From Runella salmonicolor (GTDB lineage Bacteria; Bacteroidota; Bacteroidia; Cytophagales; Spirosomataceae), in contig NZ_JAMZEL010000006.1 in NCBI RefSeq assembly GCF_024158025.1, positions 124,001 through 188,000 of the forward strand: DNA of 64,000 nt, written 5' to 3'. Shown here piece by piece: positions 45,775-55,400 of this stretch. Position 1 is the stretch's first letter. Each line of letters begins with the position of its first letter. Made by a program: the position numbers and the translations under genes. The notes below the pieces were generated by a model. The model made no database searches. It saw only the letters and a list, made by a program, of their open reading frames with translations, and was not told where the DNA came from.

Positions 45775-46205
45775 ACCTAAAATAGTCAATTGGAAACATA
45801 ATAAATAAAGTGATTATGGATGAAAACTAATCTTGCAATTCAGCAATAATTTCCGAACCTGTGGTATGAACTATTCAAATGTAATAAAAAGAGGCGTGGA
45901 CACTTTTTTTAAAGAATGTAACTCTTTAAAATCCAAAGTGCTTCATTTTTCGTATATATACTTTCAATTTAGGATAAAAATGAGAATTCAAGCTAATTTT
46001 TGACTTTTTAACTTTAGTTTTTTGCTTGAAAAGTAAAGTTATATTAAAGAAGCAAGGAGCGAATTGAATTCGTTTAATAAAATCTTAACATATTGATATA
46101 TAGCTTTCTGAGTTGAAGAATTTATTTTAAAAAAATATACCATTTGTCAAGTTTATATATACTATTTCATATTTTTACAGCTTAATACTTTACCCTAACT
46201 CATTC
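45775..46205. other. AT-rich gene-free gap
   Basis: About 430 bp of very AT-rich sequence between divergent genes. It contains a -7 element on the minus strand (45876-45883) for the SGNH hydrolase and several T/A runs. No gene, RNA or repeat recognised. Confidence 0.5.
45876..45883 (-). promoter_or_regulatory. -7 element TACATTTG for the SGNH hydrolase
   Basis: TACATTTG on the minus strand, 102 bp before the ATG at 45774. No suitably placed TTG upstream. Confidence 0.42.
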
Positions 46206-46556
46206 ATGACAAATATTAAAGCACTCCTTCTTCAGGACAATACGGCCTGTACCCATCCGATTGAAAAGATGATAGAAGAGCCGGGATTCGAAGTACTACG
46301 TGTGTTGGCTTCGGCTTCTGACGAGCTTCTCAAAAGCATTTTTACGCTTCAGCCTGATTTGATTATCTGCGAAGACTCTTACAGTAAACTCATTTTGAGT
46401 GCCGAGCGGAGAATTAAAAAAAACATCCCTATCGTATTTGTGGGGGCTAATGAAGGCGGTTTTACGGAGATGCCTATTCCCAACCGACCGACGGCGTATC
46501 TAAAATGGCCTTTTACGGGTGGTGTTTTACGGGCTATGATTCATCTGCTTATTTAA
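46206..46556 (+). CDS. Divergent receiver-like protein (pseudo-receiver)
   Basis: 116 residues with the CheY/receiver alternation of strands and helices: KALLLQDNTA, PDLIICEDSYSKLIL, IPIVFVGANEGG and TAYLKWPFTGGVLRAMIHLL. The acidic pocket is eroded: QDN replaces the usual DD pair, Glu occupies the position of the phosphorylatable Asp in PDLIIxx, and the lysine before the PF motif is shifted by one with Trp in its place. It may be a constitutively active or phosphorylation-independent receiver, perhaps a signalling partner or adaptor. No kinase or output domain is attached. Confidence 0.7.
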   Translation: MTNIKALLLQDNTACTHPIEKMIEEPGFEVLRVLASASDELLKSIFTLQPDLIICEDSYSKLILSAERRIKKNIPIVFVGANEGGFTEMPIPNRPTAYLKWPFTGGVLRAMIHLLI

Positions 46557-46585
46557 GATTTCTGGTCCTCTACCTCATTTTTGGA

Positions 46586-46624
46586 AAAAACGAATGCCTC
46601 CGATTTTTGGGGGCATTCGTTTTT
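46586..46624 (+). terminator. Rho-independent terminator after the receiver-like gene
   Basis: 13-bp arms AAAAACGAATGCC / GGCATTCGTTTTT with a 13-nt loop, 29 bp after the stop codon. Confidence 0.85.
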
Positions 46625-46739
46625 ATGAGCAAGCCATACGGACGTCAAAAGGCCGTGAATTGATAAAAGTAAAGGCAGAATTAAGTAGATAGCTAATGAT
46701 TGACCATTTTATGTTTTAGCACCTAATTCAAACCGATAC

Positions 46740-47912
46740 ATGAAAAATTACAAAATAATATTGATTGCTCTCATGCCTCTTTTTGCAGGAATAACGACCG
46801 TTTGTGCGCAGAAAGGGAGAGAAGTAAGTTTTAAAAAACAGGTACTTACCAAGATGTTCTTTTCGGAAGGCGTGGCGGTGGGAGATGTGAATCATGACGG
46901 AAAGAAGGACGTTATGGCGGGGGCATTTTGGTTTCAGGCACCCAACTGGGAACGCCACGAAATCGCCAAAGGAGATACTTTTACGGTCAATGGAGGCTAT
47001 AGTAATTCGTTCTTGAATTTTAGTATGGATGTCAATCAGGATGGCTGGATTGATTTGATACGGGTAGATTATCCCGGAATTCCGGTGGTATGGCACGAAA
47101 ACCCGCAGAATAAACCAGGTCACTGGAAAGTACATGTAATTAGCAAATCGCTGGGCAATGAATCTCCGTATTTTGGCGATATTGACGGTGATGGCCGCCC
47201 CGATATTGTGGGTAACGATTCTGAATCAAAACAGATTATATGGTTGAAATCTCCCACCAAAAAAGGCGATACCCAGTGGGAAAAAACGGTGATTGCGGAA
47301 GGGAATATTCCCGGCACGCACCGATTCACCCACGGCTTGGGGTTGGTAGATATGAACGATGATGGCCGGCTAGATGTGCTTATCAAAGAAGGTTGGTGGG
47401 AAGCACCTGCCGACCGTAAACAGCCGAATTGGGCATTTCATAAGGCAAATTTGGGTGAAGATTGCTCGCAAATGTACCTGCTTGATGTGAATCAGGATGG
47501 GTTGAAAGACGTTATCAGCACTTCGGCACACGCCTATGGCATGTGGTGGCACGAGCAGGGCAAAGACGGACAAGGTAACGCCACTTGGACGAAGCATGAA
47601 ATATATAAAGCGTTTTCGCAGACACACGGATTAAGTTTAGTTGACATCAATGGCGATGGACAAAAAGATTTGGTGACGGGTAAACGTTATTTTGCGCACA
47701 ATGGCAACGACCCCGGAGAGTTTCAGCCAGCGGTATTGTACTGGTTTGAGTTCAAGCCCGGCCCAACGCCTACTTGGACCCCGCACGAAATTGATAATAA
47801 CTCGGGCGTAGGCTTGCACGTTGTGACGGAAGATATGAACAACGACCGCCTTCCTGATGTTGTGGTGGCGAATAAAAAAGGGGTACACGTGTTTTTGCAA
47901 CAAAAAAAGTAA
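46740..47912 (+). CDS. Exported FG-GAP/VCBS repeat protein
   Basis: 390 residues with a signal peptide (LMPLFAGITTVCAQ). It is built from repeated FG-GAP-like units, each with a Ca2+-binding DxNxDGxxD loop: VAVGDVNHDGKKDVMAG, FSMDVNQDGWIDLIRVD, YFGDIDGDGRPDIVGN, LVDMNDDGRLDVLIKE, YLLDVNQDGLKDVIST, LVDINGDGQKDLVTGK and VTEDMNNDRLPDVVVA. This predicts a seven-bladed beta-propeller, extracytoplasmic and Ca-stabilised, with no catalytic domain. The role is unknown. The next gene begins 78 bp downstream. Confidence 0.85.
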   Translation: MKNYKIILIALMPLFAGITTVCAQKGREVSFKKQVLTKMFFSEGVAVGDVNHDGKKDVMAGAFWFQAPNWERHEIAKGDTFTVNGGYSNSFLNFSMDVNQDGWIDLIRVDYPGIPVVWHENPQNKPGHWKVHVISKSLGNESPYFGDIDGDGRPDIVGNDSESKQIIWLKSPTKKGDTQWEKTVIAEGNIPGTHRFTHGLGLVDMNDDGRLDVLIKEGWWEAPADRKQPNWAFHKANLGEDCSQMYLLDVNQDGLKDVISTSAHAYGMWWHEQGKDGQGNATWTKHEIYKAFSQTHGLSLVDINGDGQKDLVTGKRYFAHNGNDPGEFQPAVLYWFEFKPGPTPTWTPHEIDNNSGVGLHVVTEDMNNDRLPDVVVANKKGVHVFLQQKK

Positions 47913-47990
47913 CCATTTCGAGCGCATTAAATTTCTTTAACAGGTGTCCACAGGACAGCATTTTAACGGGGAATGATGTAAGTTTGTGTT

Positions 47991-48725
47991 ATGAAAGTCG
48001 GCTTATTTATTCCCTGCTATGTAGACCAGTTTTACCCGCAAGTGGGTATTGCTACGCTTCAATTATTAGAGAGGTTTGGATGTCAGGTTTCGTATCCTGC
48101 CAAACAAACGTGCTGCGGTCAGCCCATGGCCAATTCTGGTTATGAGCATCTGACACATGATTGTAACCGTTTGTTTATCAACAACTTCTCGGAGTTTGAT
48201 TATATTGTTTCCCCGTCGGGAAGTTGTGTGCTGCACATCAAAGACCACCTGCATGACGACAAACGCGAAGGCGAAGCAACGCACGTGCGGACGCACATTT
48301 ATGAACTCACGGAGTTTTTGACTGATATCCTCAAGGTTGAAAATTTAACGGCCCATTTCCCGCACCGCGTTGGAGTACATCAGAGTTGCCACGGGCAGCG
48401 CGGGCTGCATGTAGCCCAGATGTCGGAGTTGGTGGCACCGCCATTTTCCAAACCCGAAAAACTATTGAAGATGGTTACTGGTTTAGAGTTAGTAAAGCTC
48501 GACCGGGTGGATGAATGCTGCGGCTTTGGCGGTACATTTTGCGTGGCCGAAGAAGCCGTTTCGGTACGGATGGGTATCGACCGCGTAGATGACCACGTCA
48601 AAAACGGCACCGAAGTTCTGACCGGAGGCGATATGTCGTGTTTGATGCACTTGGAGGGCGTTATTCGTCGTCGTCAATTGCCCATCAAAGTAATGCACAT
48701 CGCTGAGATTCTAAATGCGAAATGA
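47991..48725 (+). CDS. lutA: LutA-like lactate utilisation Fe-S protein
   Basis: 244 residues. Two CCG cysteine motifs (KQTCCGQPMANSG and DECCGFGGTFCV), each preceded by a spaced Cys, form the cysteine-rich domains typical of LutA/YkgE and related Fe-S subunits. LutA, LutB and LutC together oxidise L-lactate to pyruvate. A TAAGTTTG match ends only 4 bp before the ATG and is probably fortuitous. LutB follows after a 121-bp gap that contains a direct repeat. Confidence 0.9.
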   Translation: MKVGLFIPCYVDQFYPQVGIATLQLLERFGCQVSYPAKQTCCGQPMANSGYEHLTHDCNRLFINNFSEFDYIVSPSGSCVLHIKDHLHDDKREGEATHVRTHIYELTEFLTDILKVENLTAHFPHRVGVHQSCHGQRGLHVAQMSELVAPPFSKPEKLLKMVTGLELVKLDRVDECCGFGGTFCVAEEAVSVRMGIDRVDDHVKNGTEVLTGGDMSCLMHLEGVIRRRQLPIKVMHIAEILNAK

Positions 48726-48741
48726 TTTCGAATGTAGTGGT

Positions 48742-48808
48742 AGATTCTCAAATTTGCTACGAGATTGTTGATTGTGGTGAGAGATTCTCAAATCTGCCAC
48801 GTGATTGT
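48742..48808 (+). repeat. Imperfect 27-bp direct repeat between lutA and lutB
   Basis: Two copies (48742-48768 and 48782-48808) match at 24 of 27 positions and are 13 bp apart. Both begin AGATTCTCAAAT and end GATTGT. They may be regulator-binding sites or dispersed repeat fragments. Confidence 0.6.
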
Positions 48809-48846
48809 CGTATCGGGTTGTGAGCAACCTTTAATACCTGAAAAAA

Positions 48847-50205
48847 ATGAACCACGCTGACGCCGCCGAAAAGTTTAATAAGGATTTTGACCGTACTACT
48901 TGGCACGACGAAACGCTCTGGTGGGTGCGCCAAAAGCGCGACCGCGCGGCTTTTGCCATTCCCGAATGGGAACAACTCCGCGAAACCGCCTCTCAAATCA
49001 AGCACAACGTGTTGTCTAACTTAGATAATTATTTGATTGAATTTGAGAAAAATGCGCAGAAAAACGGTATTACAGTGCATTGGGCGGCCGATGCCCACGA
49101 GCATAACCAAATTGTCCTTTCGATTCTGAAAAGCCAAGGCGTGACGGAAATCGTGAAGAGCAAGTCGATGCTGACCGAAGAGTGTCACCTCAATCCATAC
49201 CTGACCGAAAACGGCGTGGAGGTGATTGATACCGACTTGGGTGAGCGCATCGTGCAGCTGGCCGACGAGCCACCGAGTCACATCGTTTTGCCGTGTATTC
49301 ACTGGAAAAAAGAAGAGATTGGTGTCTTATTTCATAAACATTTGGGTACACCAGAAGGCTGTGCCGACCCCGTTTTATTGACGCACGCGGCCCGCGCCAA
49401 CCTCCGCGAGAAGTTTTTGACGCGTCGCGTGGCCATTACGGGCGTGAACTTTGCCGTGGCCGAAACGGGCGAGTTTGTGGTGTGCACCAATGAAGGCAAC
49501 GCCGACATGGGCGCGCACCTCGCTGATGTACACATTGCGTGCATGGGCATCGAAAAAATCATTCCCAAACGCGAACATTTGGGCGTTTTTCTGCGCCTCC
49601 TGACGCGCTCCGCTACTGGGCAGCCTATTACGACTTATTCGAGTCATTTTGGTAAACCACGCGAAGGGCAGCAAATGCACATTGTGTTGGTGGACAATGG
49701 CCGTACGGTGCAATTGGGCCGCGAGCAGTTCCGCAATTCGCTCAAATGCATTCGCTGTGGGGCCTGTATGAATACCTGTCCCGTGTATCGTCGCAGCGGT
49801 GGGCACAGCTATCACAATGCCGTGGCGGGGCCGATTGGAGCCATTTTGGCGCCCAATTTGGACATGACCAAAAATGCAGATTTGCCCTTTGCCAGTACCC
49901 TTTGCGGTAGTTGTTCAAATGTGTGCCCCGTTAAAATCAACATCCACGAGCAGTTGTACGAATGGCGTCAGGTGCTGACGAAAAGCGGACATTCGCCCAC
50001 CGCCAAAACATTGAGCATGAAGGTGATGTCGGCAGTATTGTCCAATCCGACCGTGTATCATTTGTCGGGGAAAATCGGCCGGTTTGCCATGGCCAATGCC
50101 CCGTTTGTGGTCAATAATTCATTCAATCCTTGGTTCAAACAACGCGAAATGCCCGAGCCACCCAAGGAATCGTTTGGCGAATGGTACAAGAAAAACAGGG
50201 GTTAG
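48847..50205 (+). CDS. lutB: LutB-like lactate utilisation iron-sulfur protein
   Basis: 452 residues. The N-terminal LUD-like region is followed by two [4Fe-4S] ferredoxin-type motifs: CIRCGACMNTCPVYRRSGGHSYHNAVAGPIGAIL at about 302-335 and LCGSCSNVCPVKINIHEQLYEWRQ at about 356-380. The length and order fit LutB/YkgF. It should pass electrons from lactate oxidation within the LutABC complex to an acceptor. LutC is next, 125 bp downstream. Confidence 0.92.
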   Translation: MNHADAAEKFNKDFDRTTWHDETLWWVRQKRDRAAFAIPEWEQLRETASQIKHNVLSNLDNYLIEFEKNAQKNGITVHWAADAHEHNQIVLSILKSQGVTEIVKSKSMLTEECHLNPYLTENGVEVIDTDLGERIVQLADEPPSHIVLPCIHWKKEEIGVLFHKHLGTPEGCADPVLLTHAARANLREKFLTRRVAITGVNFAVAETGEFVVCTNEGNADMGAHLADVHIACMGIEKIIPKREHLGVFLRLLTRSATGQPITTYSSHFGKPREGQQMHIVLVDNGRTVQLGREQFRNSLKCIRCGACMNTCPVYRRSGGHSYHNAVAGPIGAILAPNLDMTKNADLPFASTLCGSCSNVCPVKINIHEQLYEWRQVLTKSGHSPTAKTLSMKVMSAVLSNPTVYHLSGKIGRFAMANAPFVVNNSFNPWFKQREMPEPPKESFGEWYKKNRG

Positions 50206-50215
50206 AAGTGAGGAA

Positions 50216-50240
50216 GTAGGGGCAAGCCTTGCGTTTGCCC
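50216..50240 (-). repeat. Dispersed hairpin repeat, copy 1
   Basis: 25 bp beginning GTAGGGGCAAG and ending TTTGCCC. On the minus strand it matches the element at 60763-60787 at 23 of 25 positions, and the two differences restore a base pair in the stem (A-T here, G-C there). It lies in the lutB-lutC gap. Confidence 0.7.
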
Positions 50241-50330
50241 AGCGAGTTAGAAAGAGCCAAACATTGACCTAAATTTCTATGCTGCTTCAGTTGCATTTAG
50301 ATGCTTCAAGCATGACAAAAATATATTAAA

Positions 50331-50909
50331 ATGAGTCGTGAAAAAATACTGGCTGCCGTAGCCAAAAATAAACCAGCTTTGACGCCGTTGCCCGAAATTC
50401 AAAATTTTGGCAACCCTTACGCGAATTTGGTAGAACAGTTCAAGACCGTTCTGACCGCAATTGGCGGTGAGGTGGTGTACGTCAAAGATTGGGAAGAAAT
50501 CAGGGCGTATATCCAAGCGCATTTCGGTGGGCGTCGCATTGTGACCAACATTGACCCGTTGGCCGATGTAGCGCAGGAAAGTTGGCTAAAATCAGACCCA
50601 CATTCTTTGGAAGATGTGGGCTTGGCCATTTTGAAAGGTCAATTTGGTGTGGCCGAAAATGGCTCTATTTGGGTCACCGAGACCGAAATGGGGCAGCGCG
50701 TAACCCCTTTTATTGCCGAAACGCTCGCCTTAGTAATTCAAAAATCAGCACTCGTGCCCAAGATGCACGACGCTTACGTCCGTATTGGAGGAGAGCGTTA
50801 TGGGTTTGGGGCCTTCATCGCGGGCCCTTCCAAAACCGCTGACATTGAGCAATCTTTGGTCTTGGGAGCGCATGGCCCTAAGTCTATGTTGGCGTTTTTG
50901 ATGGACTAA
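50331..50909 (+). CDS. lutC: LutC-like LUD-domain protein
   Basis: 192 residues of the LUD domain family (LutC/YkgG): LEDVGLAILKGQFGVAENGSIWVTE followed by LALVIQKSALVPKMHDAYVRIG and GFGAFIAGPSKTADIEQSLVLGAHGPKSM are characteristic. LutC is the small subunit needed for lactate oxidation with LutA and LutB. A Rho-independent terminator follows the stop codon and ends the operon. Confidence 0.9.
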   Translation: MSREKILAAVAKNKPALTPLPEIQNFGNPYANLVEQFKTVLTAIGGEVVYVKDWEEIRAYIQAHFGGRRIVTNIDPLADVAQESWLKSDPHSLEDVGLAILKGQFGVAENGSIWVTETEMGQRVTPFIAETLALVIQKSALVPKMHDAYVRIGGERYGFGAFIAGPSKTADIEQSLVLGAHGPKSMLAFLMD

Positions 50910-50934
50910 ACAAAAATCCTATAAAAAGTACTGG

Positions 50935-50968
50935 GGCGCAAAGAGATTATATTTCTTTGCGCCTTTTT
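50935..50968 (+). terminator. Rho-independent terminator of the lut operon
   Basis: 10-bp arms GGCGCAAAGA / TCTTTGCGCC with a 9-nt loop and a following T run (TTTTT). Confidence 0.85.
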
Positions 50969-51032
50969 ATGTACAGTCGTTATTTCTCTCTTAGTTTGTG
51001 CATCATAAATCAAACTTCTGCTCCTTCCTAAA

Positions 51033-52394
51033 ATGCGTTTTCTCAAAATTCTTCTCAAAATTCTCGGCGGTCTGGTCGCGCTGATTGCGGTTGTATTGGT
51101 GTGTATGTTGACTACCATCGACGATACGCCCTACCAAGAAATGCCCTATTATCAACAATGGAAGACCCAAATGAAGGAGCTGCCGGTTAGAAAGCAGCCA
51201 TCGGGTGTTAATCAATTGAAAGCGGGTTGGGCAAAGGTAAATTTTACGCCAAAATCACCCACGCCTACGGCTGGATATGGCGTAAGGCGGGGGGCTTTGT
51301 ACACATCGGTGCATGATTCTATTTATGTTCGGGCCGTAGTCATCGAAAATGGTGACACCAAAGCCGCCATCGTTGCCGCTGATTTATTGATTATTCCGCC
51401 CGCTGTTACCGAACAACTCAAAGAGAAACTCAAAGCAACGGGAATTCCGTTTGAGCAGGTTTATTTTGGCGCAACGCACTCACACAACAGTATGGGTGGT
51501 TGGAGTGAAGGAATTGTCGGGAAGTTGTTTGGGGGAGAATTTAACGAAGCAAATGTAACGTGGATTGCCGATGCGATGGTTAAAGCAGTGACTTTGGCGC
51601 AAAAAGACCTCCAACCTGCAACAGTGGCGTACAATCAATTGGCTGATACCGCGCGTGTTAGAAATCGGGCGTTTGATGAAGGGACTATTGACCCGTTTGT
51701 GCGTACCATGCAGTTTGTAAGAAACGACGGCCAAAAAGCCTTGCTGTGTTCCTACGCAGCCCATTCAACGATTATGAGTTCCGACAACATTGTGCTCTCG
51801 CGCGACTACCCAGGGGTGTTGGTAGATTCGTTGGAAAAAGGGGAAGCCAATTTTGCGCTGTTTATGTCGGGGGCGGTGGGGAGCATGGGGCCTAAAATTG
51901 GGGTAGAATCCGATTCTGACTTTGTTAAAGTGGGGACCGAAGCCGACAGTTTAGAAAGCGATGTTCAGAAGCAACTTACTCAAATCCAACCTTTCCCAAA
52001 TCCAGCTTTTCAAATGGTAACGCTCCCATTGCCGCTGCGCCAGCCAGTTCCGAGAGTTACCACGGGTTTGAGCATGAGGCCTTGGGTGTTTCATTGGGCT
52101 TTTGGCGATTATCCCAATTATGTCAAGGCGATGCGCATTGGTAACGTTTTGATGGTGGGTTTTCCGTGTGATTTTTCGGGAGAATTGGTGGCCGAAATGA
52201 GCGCTTATGCCGAAAAGAAAGGATTGCAGTTGATGGTTACGAGCTTCAATGGAGGGTATATTGGGTACATTACACCCGATAAATACTACGGAAGAGATAC
52301 CTACGAAACCCTCACCATGAACTGGTTTGGGCCTTACAACGGTGCCTATTTTCAGGAAATTGTGCGCGATTTGGTGGATAAGATGTCTGCATAA
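51033..52394 (+). CDS. Ceramidase-like neutral/alkaline hydrolase, membrane anchored
   Basis: 453 residues. One N-terminal hydrophobic helix (about 4-27) anchors or exports it. The rest resembles the N-terminal domain of neutral/alkaline ceramidases: KAGWAKVNFTPKSPTPTAGYG, YFGATHSHNSMGGWSEG with an HxH zinc motif, and FNGGYIGYITPDKYY near the end. It is shorter than full ceramidases and lacks the C-terminal Ig-like domain, so substrates other than ceramide are possible. A long hairpin follows its stop. Confidence 0.78.
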   Translation: MRFLKILLKILGGLVALIAVVLVCMLTTIDDTPYQEMPYYQQWKTQMKELPVRKQPSGVNQLKAGWAKVNFTPKSPTPTAGYGVRRGALYTSVHDSIYVRAVVIENGDTKAAIVAADLLIIPPAVTEQLKEKLKATGIPFEQVYFGATHSHNSMGGWSEGIVGKLFGGEFNEANVTWIADAMVKAVTLAQKDLQPATVAYNQLADTARVRNRAFDEGTIDPFVRTMQFVRNDGQKALLCSYAAHSTIMSSDNIVLSRDYPGVLVDSLEKGEANFALFMSGAVGSMGPKIGVESDSDFVKVGTEADSLESDVQKQLTQIQPFPNPAFQMVTLPLPLRQPVPRVTTGLSMRPWVFHWAFGDYPNYVKAMRIGNVLMVGFPCDFSGELVAEMSAYAEKKGLQLMVTSFNGGYIGYITPDKYYGRDTYETLTMNWFGPYNGAYFQEIVRDLVDKMSA

Positions 52395-52398
52395 ATTC

Positions 52399-52448
52399 AA
52401 CGTTGGCGAGGACTGGGTCGCACCGGCGGACTGGTCCTCGCCAACGTT
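52399..52448. terminator. Long bidirectional hairpin between convergent genes
   Basis: Perfect 15-bp arms AACGTTGGCGAGGAC and GTCCTCGCCAACGTT around a 20-nt loop, lying between the ceramidase-like gene and the tricorn-type protease, whose stops face it. Confidence 0.8.
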
Positions 52449-52453
52449 ATTAT

Positions 52454-55400
52454 TTACTTCTGTGGTCTTTTATAACGAATAGGCGCTTCGGGCTCGGGTT
52501 TGAGCGTCACGCTTTGCGTTTTCAACAATTCCAACGCTACCTGCACCGATTTTTCCAGTTGCGGGTCTTCGCCTTTGGCTACTTTGGCGGGGTCTTGGTG
52601 AACCTCCACATCGGGCGCAATGCCTTCGCCTTCTACCGACCATTTTCCGTCAATATCATAAAAACCACCGCGTGGCGCTACCATGCGACCACCGTCAATG
52701 AACGGCGGGGTATCCCATGTGCCGACCAGTCCTCCCCAGGTGCGAGTGCCTACCAACGGGCCGACTTTGGCTTGGCGGAACAAGAACGGCATCAAATCAC
52801 CCCCAGAGCCAGCGCGCTCATTGATAATCATCACTTTAGGGCCCCAAAGCCCAGCCATCGGTGTGGTAAAGGGCTTATGGTCGTTGGCGCGGCTGTTGAA
52901 ATATCCTTGTAATTTTCGGGCCAAAACGTCCACGATATAGTCAGCGGCCGAACCGCCACCGTTGTTGCGCTCGTCAATAACCGCTCCCTTTTTATCCTGT
53001 TGGGCAAAATAATAACGGTTAAAATACTCGTAGCCACCATTGCCCGTATTGGGAATCCATACGTAGGCCAACTGGCCCTTGGAAAGTTCGGATACCTTGC
53101 GGCGATTGCCTTCTACCCAAGCCCGCGTGCGGAGCTGTGCTTCGTTGGCAATGGGTACGACCGTAATCAGCTTGGCGGTTTTTAAGTCGGTAGTAGCACC
53201 TACCCGAATTTTGATTTGACGATTGGCCGTTCCTTCCAATAAACCATAAATATCCATTTCTGCCGTAAGGGGCACGCCGTTAATTTCCAGCAGATAATCA
53301 CCTTCTTTGACGTCGATGCCCGGGCCAGAGAGCGGAGCACGTAACTCAGGATTCCAGTTTTCGCCCGTAAAAATGGTTTTGAGGCGATATAGCCCGTTTT
53401 CAATGCGGAAATCTGCGCCTAAAAGTCCCGCAGGATTGTTATTATCCAAGGTTGGAAAATCACCGCCTGAGGTATAGGAATGCCCTACGGCAATTTCTCC
53501 GCCCAAAATATCGACCACGTAATTGAGGTCGGTGCGGTGACGAACGTGGTCAATCCAAGGCGAGTACCATTGATAAACGTCGTTCCAAGGAGCGCCGTGG
53601 GTATTGTTTACGTACAGAAAGTCTCGCTGGTAGCGCCAGCCTTCGCGGAAGATTTGCTTATACTCGGCTTTGGGGTCAATCTGAATTTTCATGCCTGCCA
53701 TGTTCAGCTTTCCGTCGCCTGGTTTAGGGGGATTGGCGGTGGCTACAATACCCCATGAACCTTCGCTGCGGTACAGCAGATTTTTGCGGTCGTGTGCCGT
53801 AACGGCATATTGAATTCCCTTCAAAAAATCTTCGTTTTTCTGGTCTTTGAGGGTGTATTTGTGGAGAATAAAACCAGGCTGGTCGGGGATATTTTCGGTA
53901 AAAAACAGCGAACCTTCGGGGCCTTCGATGATTTGGTCATAATCTTTTACCGCTACTTTGGGCAACGCCAGAATGCGCTGGTCAAGTCCATCCAAATCTA
54001 TTTTTACCACAACTCCCTTTTTAGGTTCTGGCTTTTCGTCCTTTTTGGGCGCTTCTTTGCCTTTCTTGTCCGTTTTCTTGGATTTGTCGTCGGTGGTTGG
54101 CTCTTCTTTCTTTTCGGGTTTTTCTACGATTTCTTCGTCACTTTTGGGCAGAAAAGGAGATGCCTCGCCTTTGGCCAAAACAATCATGTATACCCCACGG
54201 GTAACGGGCATTTGATATGAGCTCATGTCAAGCCAACCCGTGTTTAGCGCAAAATTAGTACTTGCTAAAAAATACAGATACTTACCATTCGCGTCCCAGA
54301 CGGGCGAAATCGCGTCTGACATGCCGTCGGTCAATTGATGCGTTTGGCCCGTTTCAAGGTTATAGACTTTGATGGCTTTGTGTTGATTGTCCAAAATACG
54401 GGCGTAGGCAATCCATTTGCTGTCGGGCGACCAAACGGGGTTCAGACTGCGATTTGGGTGCGCAAAACGCTCTGTATCAATCTTTTTGGGTTGGCCACCC
54501 TCAACTTCCATAACCCATAAATTATAATCCGTATCGGTGTATGAAATATATTTGCTGTCGGGCGACCATTGGGGTTTAAAGTAAAATGTGGGATTGGGTA
54601 AGGCCACGGCGCGTGGTTTTTCGAGTCCTTCTTGGTCCGAAATCATCAACTGATATTCACCGCTGGCGTCCGAAAACCAAGCAATCTTCTGACCATTGGG
54701 CGACCATACAGGCGAGCGGTCGGCCACGCCTGAACTGTGGCTGATGTTGCGCCAATCGCCGTTTTCTTTGGGAACGGTAAAAATATCTCCTCGGTATTCA
54801 AACAAAGCCCGTTTGCCTGTGGGAGAAAGCGACGCATTCAACAGGGCCGACGGGCGCACATCTTGCCAGCGGGGCAATGCCCACGTAAAATCTCCCTGAA
54901 CGTTGATTATCAGTTGTTTGGTTTGCCCAGTTTGCGGGTCGAGCAGGTGGAGGTAGCCTCCTTGTTCATACACGATGCGGTCATTGGAAGCATCCAGACT
55001 TTTTACGTCAAAATCTTTGTGAAAGGTGACCTGCTTGAGTTCATTGGTTTTGGGGTTGAACGACCAAATATTGTTGGCATAGTCGCGCTCAGAAAGAAAA
55101 TAGACCATGTCTTTGTACCAAATGGGGTCGGTATGGCGCTCACGGTCGGTTTGAGGAGTAGTTTTGAGCGTAAGGGTTTTTAAGTCCACAATCCAGATGG
55201 GTTGGGCCTGTCCACCGCGATAATTACGCCATTCGGGGTCCCAAAAGCCGATGGTTTGGTAGGCCGCCATTTGGCCATCGGCCGAAATCTCTCCCGCGTG
55301 GGCTTGCGGAATGGGCAGTTCTTCCTGAAATCCGCCCTTGATGTTGACTTTGAAAAACTTAGCAATGGCGGTTGGATATCCACTGCGCCCCGAACGAAAA

